DNA from: Corinectria fuckeliana
Taxonomy: Eukaryota; Ascomycota; Sordariomycetes; Hypocreales; Nectriaceae
Direction: 5' to 3'
Assembly (NCBI GenBank): GCA_019137255.1
Contig: WPDH01000114.1
Coordinates: 287,036-351,035 of the forward strand
Length of the DNA: 64,000 nucleotides
This document shows positions 52,001 through 62,788 of the stretch, piece by piece. Numbering within the stretch: the first letter of the stretch is position 1; each line of letters starts with the position of its first letter. The position numbers were made by a program, and so were the translations under genes. The notes beneath the pieces are model-generated. The model was not told where the DNA came from, ran no database searches, and was given only the letters and a program-made list of their open reading frames with translations.

Positions 52001-54721
52001 TTATAATATATATATTACTTTTCACCAGGTATTTATAAGGTCTTATATAGATATATACTAAGGCAGGCAAGCATAGCCTGTTAGCTATACCTATTTGCAC
52101 TTCCTGCTGGGTGTTAATAATATCCACTCTATAGGTAGTATTAAATTCTTAGCCTAAAAGCAGTCCTGCTAATAGTTCTAGTATAACCTAAGCTCTAATA
52201 TAAACCTTTACTACTATATGTTCTCCTGCCTAATAGCCTAGCAAGTATGCTATAAATATTACTTATCCTTCCGTCTTATTCTAGCTTATACTACTAAGCT
52301 CAGCCTAATATTCTCTAGTGAAGGTTACATCTAGGAAGAACTAGAGTATCTTACGACTAACTACTAAGTATATCACGCTTATATCTATATAGATCTCTTA
52401 TTGTTTAGTTCTAGCTAGAAAGGCTTTTACTCACACCTGTATATAGCTATGCTTTAAGAGGTGCTATAGGTTTAGTTTCTCGCCTTATAGTGTATACTTA
52501 ATAATAGTGGGGATCCGCTTAGGCTTATAAGTAAGGTAGACTAAGTCTTATAGTAGAACTAGGCAGTAGTTATTAATATCTAGGATAAATTTCTTAATAC
52601 TATCCTGGCTTTTCACAGTTTCCTAGATGAATCTGTATACCTCTAGTGTAGTATATAGAGATTCTAGGTTATCTTGTAGTTTATCTATATTAGTATTATA
52701 TTATCCTGTTATTATATAGGCTGCCTCTTCTAAGTTTTATAGTTCTTCTCTAGTAAAGAATACTTATACCTATTCTTAGAAAATATAGTACCCCCTAAGC
52801 TTATCTAGCTAGATATTATTAAACATATGAAATATTTAAGTACTTATATTTCTGCTGCTAGGTTACTCTAGGTATATAATTATAAGGTGGAGAGCTAGAG
52901 CTAGTAGTAAGGCTATGTTTTAGGTTAGGGTTTTAGTAGCTATTATATTTCTTACTAGCAGGGGTGATATAAACTAGACTTAATTTTAGGTTAGTATATT
53001 ATTCTGTGCTTTTAGGGGTATAAGTAAGAGTATATATACTTATCCCTGCTAATAGTTGTTCTACCACAGGGGGAGGCTTCTATTATTGCCTGTCTATAAG
53101 GTTAGTCTAGCTATATTACTACGTGGGGTTTAAAGGTATATTATCCTTAGTTCCTAAGTGGCTACGCCAGCTTAGTTTCTTATTAGAGCGTGATGCTTTC
53201 CCCTGAGGAGGTAGCTTTAACTTCCTGCTGTTACGCAGATGTAAAAGTTTAGTATGTAAAGCTTGTTTATGTCCGCCTAGTTGTTAATAGACTAGTAAGA
53301 AGCTAGGTGGCTTATAACTTCTTAGAGGTAGATATTAAGCTTATTAAAGACTAAGTTAGTAAGATAATTAGGTAGGTATTTAGCAGTGTGTGCTATATGT
53401 TTAACTCTAGATATCTAATTCTAGAAGTTAACTTAGTTAGTAATATCTTAAATAGTGAATTTCTCCTTTTGTAGAATATTTATTATAACTTCTAGTTAGG
53501 TTTTAAAGCGGGTCTAAATTAGATTGATTTATATGCTAATTCCCTTATGACTATTCTAGAGTGCTACTTATTAGTTATTAGTTAGGTTACTAGTATACTA
53601 GTCTAAAGCTGATCTAAGAAGCAGGTATAGTATATTCTAAACTAGTACCACTTTATATTCTAGTTCTTATGCTATATATTATTCTAAGGAATTAATAAAA
53701 CAGAAGGTGCTTCTCTAGATAAGGTTCTTATTGTCTAGCTTTATATTATTAAAGGATTTATTATAGGTATCTACTAGTTAGAACTTTCCTACTTCTTCTG
53801 CTTAGAACTAGATATATAGCACTAAGATGGTGTTTATTTATATCTAGCTAAGAAGGTTATATAGGTTTTTTATAGTAATAGGGGTTTCTTATACTATTAG
53901 ATATTCTAGCAGATTGTCTATACTTAGGGCTAATTCTATTAGTGTCTTAACTATTAGAGCTGGGGGTTATTAATCTACTATTATAGGTTTCTTACCTTTG
54001 TTTAGTTAGAAGGTTAAGTTAAACTCTGTGGGGGCTAGTTTATTCTATAGACTAGTTATTAGAAGGAGGGCGTCCCTAAAGTGTTATTAGGCTGGGATTT
54101 GTGGTGGGTTTAATAGGTCGGCAGATTAGGATCTTAGTTTGTCTTTAATATCCTAGTTGTGGAGCTGTTAGGCGAGATTATTATTAACCAGGTTAGCTAT
54201 TAGTTGCTAGGTAAGAAGAGACAGTTATAGTGAAATAGGGAAGGTCCTAAAGGGGGTTAAGCTAGTTATTCCTAAGGAGCTTATAGGTAGTTAGAAGATG
54301 TTTAGAGGTAGTAGTAAGTATTAGTATTTCTGTCTAGTTAGGCAGTAATAAAGTTCTTTCTGGTTATATACCTGTTTCTTAGATTTTAACCATCTTATAA
54401 TTACCTTCTTAATTCTAGTGTATAGTTTTAACTTTTATGTTAAGAGGTATATAAGAGACTTAGCTGCTTTCTTAGGGTTAAGTCTAGAGGCAGCACGTAA
54501 AAGGAATAGGTAAGCGAGTCCTAACTGCTAATATTATTCCTAGAGGTGATGTTCTTATGCTTATATGTTATCTTTCTTATTAATTAAGTTAATTACCTTA
54601 GGGGAGAAGAGTTCTTAGCAACTAGGGATTTCTTAGTGAGCTTTTAGGAGTTTCTAACTAAGGTGAAAGTTAAGAGCTATTCAGAAGGTATATAAGTACA
54701 GGTAATATAATTACTACTATT

Positions 54722-55105
54722 TGATATAGAATTAACTATATTAGGGGATATATAGAGTAAATACCACTAGGGGGAAAAATCTCTACTTATATAATTAAGA
54801 TACCTAAAGCTTAGGAGTAAGATAGTAAGGTAATAAGATAATACTTCTTCTATCTATTCTAGTAACTATCTTTCCCTTTATATAGGGGGAAGTCTTAAGG
54901 CACTCTTTAGTCACTCCCTGGGAAATCTCTAGATAGGTCTTAGGATTTCTCTGGGACTGTCCTAGGATTTCCTAGGATAATTCCTAGCCTAATTAGTAGG
55001 AGATTTCTCTCCCTATTGTGGCTACTCTTTAGTGGCCCTCTCTAGGGTTATAGCCTGGGCTGTTATCAGATGGTAACAGCCCTCTGTCCAGCTTATTCTG
55101 TAACA
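54722..55105 (-). repeat. Gypsy family 2 copy B, 5' LTR
   Basis: 384 bp; on the minus strand begins TGTTACAG and ends TATATCA. This is the best-preserved LTR of the family in the window, with intact TG...CA ends. Confidence 0.9.
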
Positions 55106-55479
55106 TCTCTCTTAGTAGTTAGTAAGCTACTCTAAGTATTATATAAAATATAATAAAAAAGCTATAGTTATAAGTTTAGATATTATATTTTTAAAAGGAA
55201 ATTATAAAAATAGATCTTAAGAAGTAATAGCTAAAGTTATAAAAGCTAAAAATAAAAATAAGACTTAAAAGTAGATAATATATTATTTATAAATTATTAT
55301 ATTATAATTTTTTTTTTACTTAGACCTCTTATTTTTAACTATTTTAGTTATAACCTTCTTAGTCTTAACCTTTTTAGTCTTAAACTTTTTAGTCTTATAC
55401 TTCTTATTATTATTAATATTAATAGTCTTATATAAATTAATATAGTAAGCTTAGACTATATAGTTTTAGGTAGTATTAA

Positions 55480-56610
55480 GAGGGGGGTAAACTATAATAT
55501 ATTATTAATAGATTATTAGTAAATTTTTTTTAGTACTTACTAGTAGGTATATTTATAGTACTTTTTTTTATATAAGTATAGTAGAAATTCTTAGCCTAAA
55601 TTCTAGCTACTAATTTTATTTTTTTACCTTAAGGCTAATAATATATTAGTAATATATTAATAATTATAATCTAAAAAAACTTATATTTTTTTTCTTATAT
55701 CTACTACTACTAGTCTTATAATATAATATATTAAGATTATTAATATTATAAATAACTACTATAAGAATAATAGTAAAAAAGAGCTAAAAATTAATTAGTA
55801 TATAAGTTTAATAATATATTAATAATATATTATCTTAGACCTCTTATATAAGATAATAGTCTAGTACTAGTTTAATTTACTTTTTAGCTAAGCTAAGTAT
55901 TTTACCTAGTATTTTAAAAAAAATATAAGTAGCTAAGAGAGAATAATATATTAATAATAACTTACTATTAGTATTTTTAATTTTCTATATAATACTAGCC
56001 TTCTTATATATAATAAAAACTTTAAACTTATAAACTTTTTTAATATATATCTTAAGATTTAAAAAATAAGTAAACTAATAGTTTTAGTAAAAAAGATTAA
56101 TAATATATTATTAATATATTATTAAAAACTTATATTCTAATATAACCTCTTACTAGTTATTAATATATAATAAAAAATCTTACCTAATAAAAAAATAATT
56201 ATATTATCTTCTTAGTAAATAGTTAGTAAAAAAAAATAATATATTATTAATATATTATAATATAATAATAAATAGTTTTATAAGCCTAGTAGTAACTTAT
56301 AATATTTTTATTACTTTTAGTAAGTTTACTATTATAATACTTAAAATACTATAAGTAATTATTAAGTAAATATCTAATTTACTAAGATATAATACTTTAT
56401 TAATATATTATTAATAGATATAAAAAAAGAAAAAAAATAATATATTATTAATTAATTATTATTAAGTATAATATAATATAAAAGAAAGAGAAAAAATAAT
56501 ATTTTATTAATTAATTATTAATATAATAAGTAAAAGAAAAAAAAAGATAGTTATAATATTAAAAAAAGAGAAATTTTTTATAAGTATAAGAAAGTAATAT
56601 ATTAATTAAG
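55480..56610. repeat. Interspersed TAATATATTA palindrome array (right part)
   Basis: Continuation of the 42540-45705 array on the other side of copy B, with clusters near 55490, 55630, 55810, 56095, 56240, 56400 and 56440. Confidence 0.65.
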
Positions 56611-56616
56611 CTTAGC

Positions 56617-56767
56617 TAAGAGGTGCTCTACTTTTTCTAAATTCTAACTAATTATAATTATTAGACCACCTCTCAGGTTAACTCACAAAAAACCCACTTT
56701 AACCCCTACTAGTACTACCACCCCTCAGGTTAGGTCTGGGGTCACCCCTCAGGTTGTCTATATCCCC
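56617..56767 (-). repeat. Right terminal inverted repeat
   Basis: Reverse complement of the left end. Motif copies at 56667-56679 (one change), 56719-56731 and 56743-56755. Ends only 327 bp before the PDX2 start codon. Confidence 0.85.
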
Positions 56768-57094
56768 CGTCAGGTCCACTAGTTAAAGTTGAAGTCCAAT
56801 CTACCTAAGCCCCTCTATCCGCAGCGGTGCAGAAGGGCCGTGTCGCCGCCAGGTCGGAGCAGTGTCGGACCCAAGGTTGTCGTTGTCATTGTCATGATCT
56901 ACTTGCCGGGCCGGAGTGTTGGCGCCTTCGGTACTACTCTCCGGATTCCTCAAAGTATTCGTTCAGCCCGGAGAGCAGCTTGTCTTTTCCGTTTCGCCGA
57001 GAGATTCACTTTCAGAGTCGATACCCACCGTCTTTTTATTTGCGACAAACATCCTCCGTGCCCACCGTGAGTAACAATCATCTACCCCGCCACC

Positions 57095-57874
57095 ATGATG
57101 AGCCTCACCGTCGGGGTCCTCGCCCTCCAAGGCGGCTTCGCCGAGCACGTCGACCTACTGCGAAAGGCGGCCGACCATCTTTCCACCACGGAAATCGCCG
57201 CCAAGGCCGCCTTCGCTCTCGTCGAGGTTCGCACCGAGGAGCAGCTGGCCCGCTGCGACGCCCTCATCGTCCCTGGCGGCGAGAGCACCACTATTTCCTT
57301 CGTGGCTGCTCAGTCCGGGCTCCTGGAGCCGCTCAGAGACTTTGTAAAGTGTGCTGCTTCATGGTCACTAAACACTCCATCGAAGTACTGACTTCATTTT
57401 TCCAGAGTCCAAAAACGACCAACCTGGGGCACATGCGCCGGGCTCATTCTCCTCTCCGACGAAGCAAACGCCACCAAGAAGGGCGGCCAGGAGCTCATCG
57501 GCGGCCTCGGCGTGCGCGTGCACCGAAACCATTTCGGCCGCCAGATCGAGAGCTTCGAGTCCAGCCTGGCCCTGCCCTTTCTGAAAGATGAAGCCGACCA
57601 GCGCCCGTTTCCTGGCGTCTTCATTCGCGCGCCCGTCGTGGAGGAGGTCTTGTCGACCGACGACTCCAGGCCGCCTGTCGAGGTCCTCGCCAAGCTGCCC
57701 GGCAGAATCAACAAGATGAAGCCTGGCATGTCGCAGGCCAACGCCAAGGACGACTCCGGCGACATCATCGCCGTGAGACAGGGCAACGTCGTGGGAACTA
57801 GCTTCCACCCGGAGTTGACCAAGGATGCGCGCATCCACGTGTGGTGGCTGAGGCAGATCCTCAGCCAGCAATAG
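57095..57874 (+). CDS. PDX2: PLP synthase glutaminase subunit PDX2/SNO
   Basis: Class I glutamine amidotransferase that hydrolyses glutamine and channels ammonia to PDX1. Exons 57095-57348 and 57406-57874 with a 57-nt intron (GTGTGC donor, TTTCCAG acceptor), giving KVQKRPTWGTCAG across the junction; 240 aa. An upstream GTAAAG donor would break the frame. Seen: GVLALQGGFAEHV (N-terminal oxyanion/PDX1-docking region), PGGESTTISF, catalytic C95 in WGTCAGLILL, NHFGRQIESF, FIRAPVVEE, and H219-E221 in GTSFHPELT. All triad residues are present. The start has a strong context (GCCACCATGATG), and either of the two Met codons may be used. An insert of about 30 residues before the C-terminal block is common in fungal PDX2. 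It faces away from PDX1, 15.9 kb apart because of the transposon island. Confidence 0.97.
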
Positions 57875-57972
57875 ATCAGACAAAGCTAGACATAGAGGCG
57901 TTGGCTCATTGAAGATTAATACTAGATTACGATTTGTTTCCTCCTTCACTTTCCCCCTTGGCACGCCCATCT

Positions 57973-60054
57973 TCAGTGTTTGCCGACTGCTCTATCATAT
58001 CCCGGAGGCGGTGACTGCGACCGAGCAGGTCCGGCACCACCACTCGCCGCGTCTCCCGACCCCTGACAGGCCTGAGATCTGCGAGCGGGCTGAGCACCCA
58101 AACCTAGAACATTCAAGACTTCGGGGTTGTCCATGGCGCCGGCAAGCTCTGCCGGAGAAATGCAGCCTCCCAAGTTGATGTCAGCGCCATACTGCCGCAG
58201 TCTCTTGATGAAGTCCAGGTCGCCCTTGGAAATCGCCTGCATCAACGGCGTCCGCCCCTTCTTATCCGGCGCGTTCGGGTCAGCGCCATGGTCAAGCAGA
58301 GCCTGCGCCTGGTCCATCTTCCCGTTGTCCATGGCATAGAGCAGCAACGTCTCTCCGGCCTTCATCTTCTTGTCCTTCGGCGCACCGTGCTGCAGCATGA
58401 GCGTCACCAGCTCCGAGGACCCCGTCTCCATCGCGTAGCAGATTGCGGGCACGCTCCTGGCGCCGTCAGAGACGTTGGGGGTGGCGCCGTGGCTGAGCAG
58501 CAAGCGGACGGCCTCCAGCTTGTCGGGCTCGGGCAGCTTGCTGTCTTTGATGACGGCCACTAAGATCGGGTTGGCGTATAGATCCCGAGCATTTGCGTCC
58601 GCTCCGTGGGCGAGGAGCAGAGCTGCAATATCCATCCGACGCTTGTTGATCGTGTCCACAAGCACCGTGTTTCCTGTCAGGACTCGGCCAATTGCACTGG
58701 CGCCGTGGCTGAGAAGCAAGCGGACCATCTCTAGGTTCTCTTGACCGGCGGCCAAGGCTATCATGGAGTTCCCACTAAGGTCATACCCGCCAGCATCTGC
58801 TCCGTACCGCAGTAGCAAACGGACCAGCTCGATATTACCCTTCTTGACGGCCTGTGCAATCACCGGTCTCCCAGACAAATTCGTCGTGTTTGGGTTTGTA
58901 CCGTTCTCCAGGAGCAGCTGGATCCCTTGAATATTCTCGCTCGCGATGACATCTATGAAGAATGATTGCCCAGACCAACTCTTCTGGTTGACTTCAGCAC
59001 CCTTGCTAAGCAGAAGCCTGGCGACATCGATGCTACCAGCCGAGGCGGCCAGAAACAAAGGCGGAAGCTTCGAGCCGGTTTGCGCCGTGATATCGGCGCC
59101 GGCCCCGAGCAGAAACCGGACACTGTCTTCCTTGTTGGCCAAGATCGCGCAACTCAAGGGCGTGTTGCCCTCCGCGTTGCGGCCGTTGACGTTCGCCCCC
59201 TGGGCTAGGAAGCCGCTCATCTGCTGCACGTCTCCCCGCAAAGCAGCTTGGCAAAAGGCAGTAGCCAGCGGATCGGGCTTCGCCCAGAGGTTTGACGTCA
59301 TGGCTTTGAAGGAGCTCGTGAGCGACGACATGCCCTTGGAGAAGTTTGAGGCTGAGTTTGATGGTCCTGCTGCTGCGCACTGGGACGAGCTAGAGCCTAC
59401 AGGTTCATATGGCGGAGGCTCTGTGCCGTCGCTTAGGGGCGGTCCCTGGCTACTTGACCCAGCAGCTGTGAATTGGTCTTCTTGGAGCAAGATATCTCGA
59501 GTTTGGGAAGCCTTCTGGGAGGAAAGGTTGACTTGCTCAAGAGTCATTGTGTACTCAGTCGAGTCCAGGATAGCATCCTGCGTTTCTTTCTCTCGTCTAC
59601 CGCCAAAACGTCAGCACGCACTCAGAGCCGCCAACTATTCAACTTACACGGAGAGCAACTTCACGAAGAAGGCGAAGAGCTGGGAGTACGCGACGAGTGC
59701 ATGGTTCTGCACCACGAGAAACGTCTCATCCAAGAGCGGCAGGGTAGTCGGCTGCAGGCGCATGACCTGTTTGTTCAACCCAGCCGTGAGTCCATCGCAC
59801 GAGCTGAGGTACTGGCTCAAGTACGCCTGAAGCCGCAGCGAGATGGCCGTAGAGTCGTTCAGCGCCGACTGCAACTGCTCGACCTGGGGGTGGAGCTGGT
59901 GGAGCGCGGCGGAGAATGTGGAGAGGTGCGGGATGGACGCATGATGCGAGCCCAGCATCCCGATAAGCTCGTTTATCTCTTCGGCACTGGAAAGTGCGCG
60001 GTGGGAGATGGTCGTGCCGAGAGACGTCAACGAGACGACGGAGAAGCTGTCCAT
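57973..60054 (-). CDS. Ankyrin-repeat protein with fungal N-terminal helical domain
   Basis: Exon 1, 59648-60054, encodes MDSFSVVSLTSLGTT and about 120 mostly helical residues. A 51-nt intron (GTAAGT...GGTAG) follows. Exon 2, 57973-59596, gives in total 676 aa. About 11 ankyrin repeats run from about residue 245 to 625 (for example EGNTPLSCAILANKED, GNIELVRLLLRYGAD, GRTPLMQAISKGDLDF), followed by a Ser/Pro/Gly-rich tail (RSQSPPPGYDRAVGKH). A low-complexity Ser/Pro linker joins the two parts. The N-terminal MD.FS...S....G start is reminiscent of the Helo-like N-termini of fungal STAND/ankyrin proteins, but no NACHT domain follows, so I do not assign that class. Likely a protein-protein interaction scaffold. 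It converges with PDX2, stops 98 nt apart. Intact, no stops. Confidence 0.85.
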
Positions 60055-60977
60055 TGTCGGATGAAGATTGGAGGAGGGGCTGTGACGCGGATGGCACAAC
60101 GCGCAGGTCCGGCGTCAAGCTTCTCAGGCTCGAACCTGCTCTCGGTATTATATGCAACGGTCTCGCGGCCTCTCGTCTCTTCCCGTAGGGCTGAACCAGA
60201 CTGGGCAAGGCTGATTGACGAGCGTCGTGGGCGCTGACGCGGTCCATAGGCTACTATGTGCAGGCAGGCTTCAGCAGAGCCACGTGCGGAGCGCCGGCGT
60301 CTGACATGGGTTTTCGGTGGGCTGCCTCCGACGCTCAGCCCGTGGCTGTACAAACCTCCGCTCCGTGGTCCCGCCATTCCCCCGCAAAGCGAACAGCGGG
60401 ACGAATTGGCTGGGGATACGACTACGGCGAGCTAAGCCTTAAGCTTACCTTCCTTTAACGAGGAGAGACTCGTCATCATGAACGTGAAGACAAGACGACG
60501 GACGCATCTCACTGACGAAGACTTGATGTCTTCGGCTGTCCCTTTTAAAAATAAATGTGTGTTGCAGGGGATTTCTTTTTTCAACCCCTCTATCCGGGCG
60601 GTGCTCTTGGCGAGGTGCTTTGGCCTCCACTGGATCGGAGGTCTCCAAGGTTCAATTATTCTCAGCTCCAGGTAGGTCCACCGAATGTCTCGACGGACCA
60701 TTTTCATGGAAACACGGGCTTCGATCGTAACAAACTGGAGTAGATGATCGACTTAGAAACACTTCGACTCAGATATGAATAAGTCTTTTGTAGAGCCGCG
60801 ACATAGGTGGTCCAAGTGATCAAGACCGCCCGCAACGCAAGTCGGCACCCAAACAGGAAACGAGGGTATTCCGGCGCCTCGATCTCCCAGCCTCGATCGA
60901 TCCCAATCTCAAATCCCAGACGGCTCAGAGATGGTTCATCCTGCCAAAGCGGCCCAGATGGGTTTATTTACATGCCT
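60055..60977. other. Intergenic, no gene seen
   Basis: Upstream of the ankyrin gene and downstream of the small membrane-protein gene. Short frames only, none with family-like sequence. Confidence 0.5.
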
Positions 60978-61317
60978 TTAGGTAGGTGTTGCGGGCACGT
61001 CCTTGGCCTTCTCCGACTTCCCCGTCACGTAGAAGAAGACAAGTCCGAGTCCCACGGCCGCAGCACCGTACGCAAGATACTGGTTCTGCCTAGCAAGCCT
61101 TCATTCGTTAGGGCATGATCACTCACTGCATACAGTGAAGCACATTCTGGGCGACTTACTGCGGTGAGTCCGACGAGGGTGGCTTCGAGCCGGGAGTTGG
61201 GTTCTGTCGGACCGCACGGCTAGCATGCAGCCCACGTTGAGCAGCCGGGAGGCGGCCCTGGATCGTCGGCTGAAGGGCCTTTGTTGCGCGTAGGACTTTG
61301 GCGCTGGCAAGCGACAT
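60978..61317 (-). CDS. Small single-span membrane protein, probably mitochondrial
   Basis: Exons 61160-61317 and 60978-61089 with a 70-nt intron (GTAAGT donor, GCTAG acceptor), 89 aa. The N-terminus MSLASAKVLRATKALQPTIQ, with further Arg and no acidic residue until about 50, looks like a mitochondrial presequence; RGLHASRAVR is a plausible cleavage area. The C-terminal exon gives QYLAYGAAAVGLGLVFFYVT, a transmembrane helix, then GKSEKAKDVPATPT. The size and layout suit a small inner-membrane or respiratory-complex accessory protein. I cannot say which. The junction restores one frame and both exons end cleanly. Confidence 0.7.
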
Positions 61318-61921
61318 CTTCAATCGATGGTTCGGTCGTATGGGGATGTGCGTTGGGGATGCGACTGTAAGCAGAATGAGCAATGAGATATCCAGCTTGG
61401 ATGAGGCGTAGTCCAGCTCTAGGGGACGAAGCTTATTATATTCTTCCAATCATGCCATCCCCGCATCTTCTACATTGCCGATGTTTGGGAGGGGGTTCCC
61501 CTCGTCGCGTCATAAATGCGTAAGTGCCGCCCTGATATCATCAACGGTTCACTACAGGCCGAGGTGGTGTGATGTGACGACGGGATACCCTCGTCTGTAA
61601 CCGTGATTATGCGGAGGATTATCCCTTGGCGAATGGGAACATGTACGGTAGTATAAGTGGCCTCCGATGAGTGGGCGATTGATGCCACCTTCCTAACGTC
61701 ATCCTTGCGTAGACGAGGGGCCACCAACAGGACTGATGGGGTGAAGAAGCAATTGTATTCTGTCACCTTTAACTATACATACAGCAATTGTAATTAACGA
61801 AAGAACAACTTCCCCTCTCCTAGATTTGTTATTGGTAAAACATCAGCTATCTCGTCCACATCCTTCGCCATTAATCCAGCTCTGTCGCTTCTAAATCCTA
61901 CGCCTTCTTACCCTGCTTCGC
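61318..61921. other. Intergenic, no gene seen
   Basis: Upstream of the small membrane-protein gene and downstream of the zinc-finger gene (both minus). No supported feature. Confidence 0.5.
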
Positions 61922-62788
61922 TCAAAACGCAATCATGCGGTTCGAAGAGACAATGTTTCCGACACTCGTCTGGACCGCCTGGAAGCGCATGAAGCCGCAG
62001 CTCTCACTTTCGAAGTGGTTGATCAGCGCGGCCAGCGTCTTGAACTCCTTTCGGCAAGACCGGCCCGGGCAATGGTATAGATCCTGCTGATGCCTCGGCG
62101 ATGCGAGGTGCGCGTTCAACGCCTGAAGGGTATTAAAGGTTCGGTGGCAGAGGTAGCACTCATACGCCTGGCAGGTGGGGTTCCACGACCGGTTGGTTGC
62201 TTCGAAGGTTTTCATGCCATGCCACTCAATCGTGTGCTTCGAGATGACGCCGTTGGGGTCGCGTTGCCGAATCGCACGGTACAGCGTGTCGCGGTCTAGA
62301 GGCGCGTTGGGGCACGCACCTCGTTCGAGGTGATGGACGAGCCCAGTGGCCGTCCCACGCGAGACGTCGCAGAACGGGCATCGAACATCAGTCGAACGAT
62401 GGCGCGCGGAGTTCATGTGCTGTGGGGGTCGCGGTCAGCATTGGACGATCCAGTTGTTCAAGATGGACTCAACTTGTTGGATGTTGTGATGGCTATGAAA
62501 GGAGCGCTGACACTCGGCGCAGTAGAGGTGGTCCTCAATCTCGTGGTTCTTGAGTGCTTTCTCCGTTGAATAGCGGCAGTAGCATATCTCGCACTCGGGA
62601 GCGTCTTCATTCCAATGGTCCTCCCAGTTCATGTGATGGCGGCGATCTTCCTCATCGTCGAAGTAGTCATATCAGGTATCGCACTCAAATCTCGGCCTGC
62701 GATGGCCGGTAGCGTTGCAATGCTGCTCCCGGGCCCTCCATCCGGAGGGAAACTCGCGCCAGCATGTTCCACAGGTGGCGTCCGACAT
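61922..62788 (-). CDS. C2H2 zinc-finger protein with one in-frame stop
   Basis: Exons 62474-62788 and 61922-62419; 54-nt intron (GTTGAG donor, TGCTGAC branch site, CCACAG acceptor) joining SHHNIQQ to HMNSARH in frame; 270 codons. Several C2H2-type fingers are visible: CGTCWREFPSGWRAREQH, CEICYCRYSTEKALKNH, CAECQRSFHSHHNIQQHMN, CPFC...GLVHHLERGAC, CYLCHRTFNTLQALNAHLASPRH, and a C-terminal CPGRSCRKEFKTLAALINH finger before GFMRFQAVQTSVGNIVSSNRMIAF-type sequence. This multi-finger layout with a conserved hydrophobic end recurs in uncharacterised fungal proteins; nucleic-acid binding is inferred. Odd: codon 39 (62672-62674) is TGA, between CDT and YDYFDDEE, with no intron able to remove it. Translation could restart at the Met in HHMNWEDH, losing the first finger. 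Confidence 0.7.

Larger units (their letters stand above)
45711..55105 (-). mobile_element. Gypsy chromovirus, family 2, copy B
   Basis: 9,395 bp, 384-bp LTRs, perfect target duplication TCTCT (45706-45710 and 55106-55110). Same family as 20518-29914 in the opposite orientation. Corresponding landmarks sit at mirrored positions, for example the reverse-transcriptase VVDL block near 51240. Less mutated than copy A: more CpA/TpG and CpG remain. All frames still contain stops. Nested in the inverted-repeat element, so younger than it. Confidence 0.9.
42319..56767. mobile_element. Terminal-inverted-repeat element, RIP-degraded, split by Gypsy copy B
   Basis: The two ends are inverted copies of about 150 bp (42319-42470 and 56617-56767), starting GGGGATGTAGACAACC (A for the first G at left; ATATAG at right). 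A third copy of this end starts at 63833. Each end carries the 13-mer AACCTGAGGGGTG three times. Without copy B and its target duplication the element is about 5.05 kb. No transposase frame survives, and the interior is almost pure A/T with a recurrent palindrome. The target duplication is unclear: left flank TTAGGTC, right flank CGTCAGGTC. It sits between PDX1 and PDX2. Class unknown; a cut-and-paste DNA transposon is my inference from the ends. Confidence 0.7.

Noticed and set aside
20518..55105. Strand-biased mutation or cDNA-editing signature in Gypsy family 2 (by eye, 27841-28080 has CA 10, TG 0; 47521-47760 has TG 11, CA 3).
   Set aside because: The bias is the same in element orientation in both copies, so an A/C-rich sense strand explains it. 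Sense-strand C-to-T stops (Gln codons) are also present in copy A, so one-strand mutation is not supported.
56789..57591. Arg-rich plus-strand frames overlapping the PDX2 leader and coding region.
   Set aside because: Out of frame with PDX2, Arg/Pro-rich as GC-rich shadows usually are.
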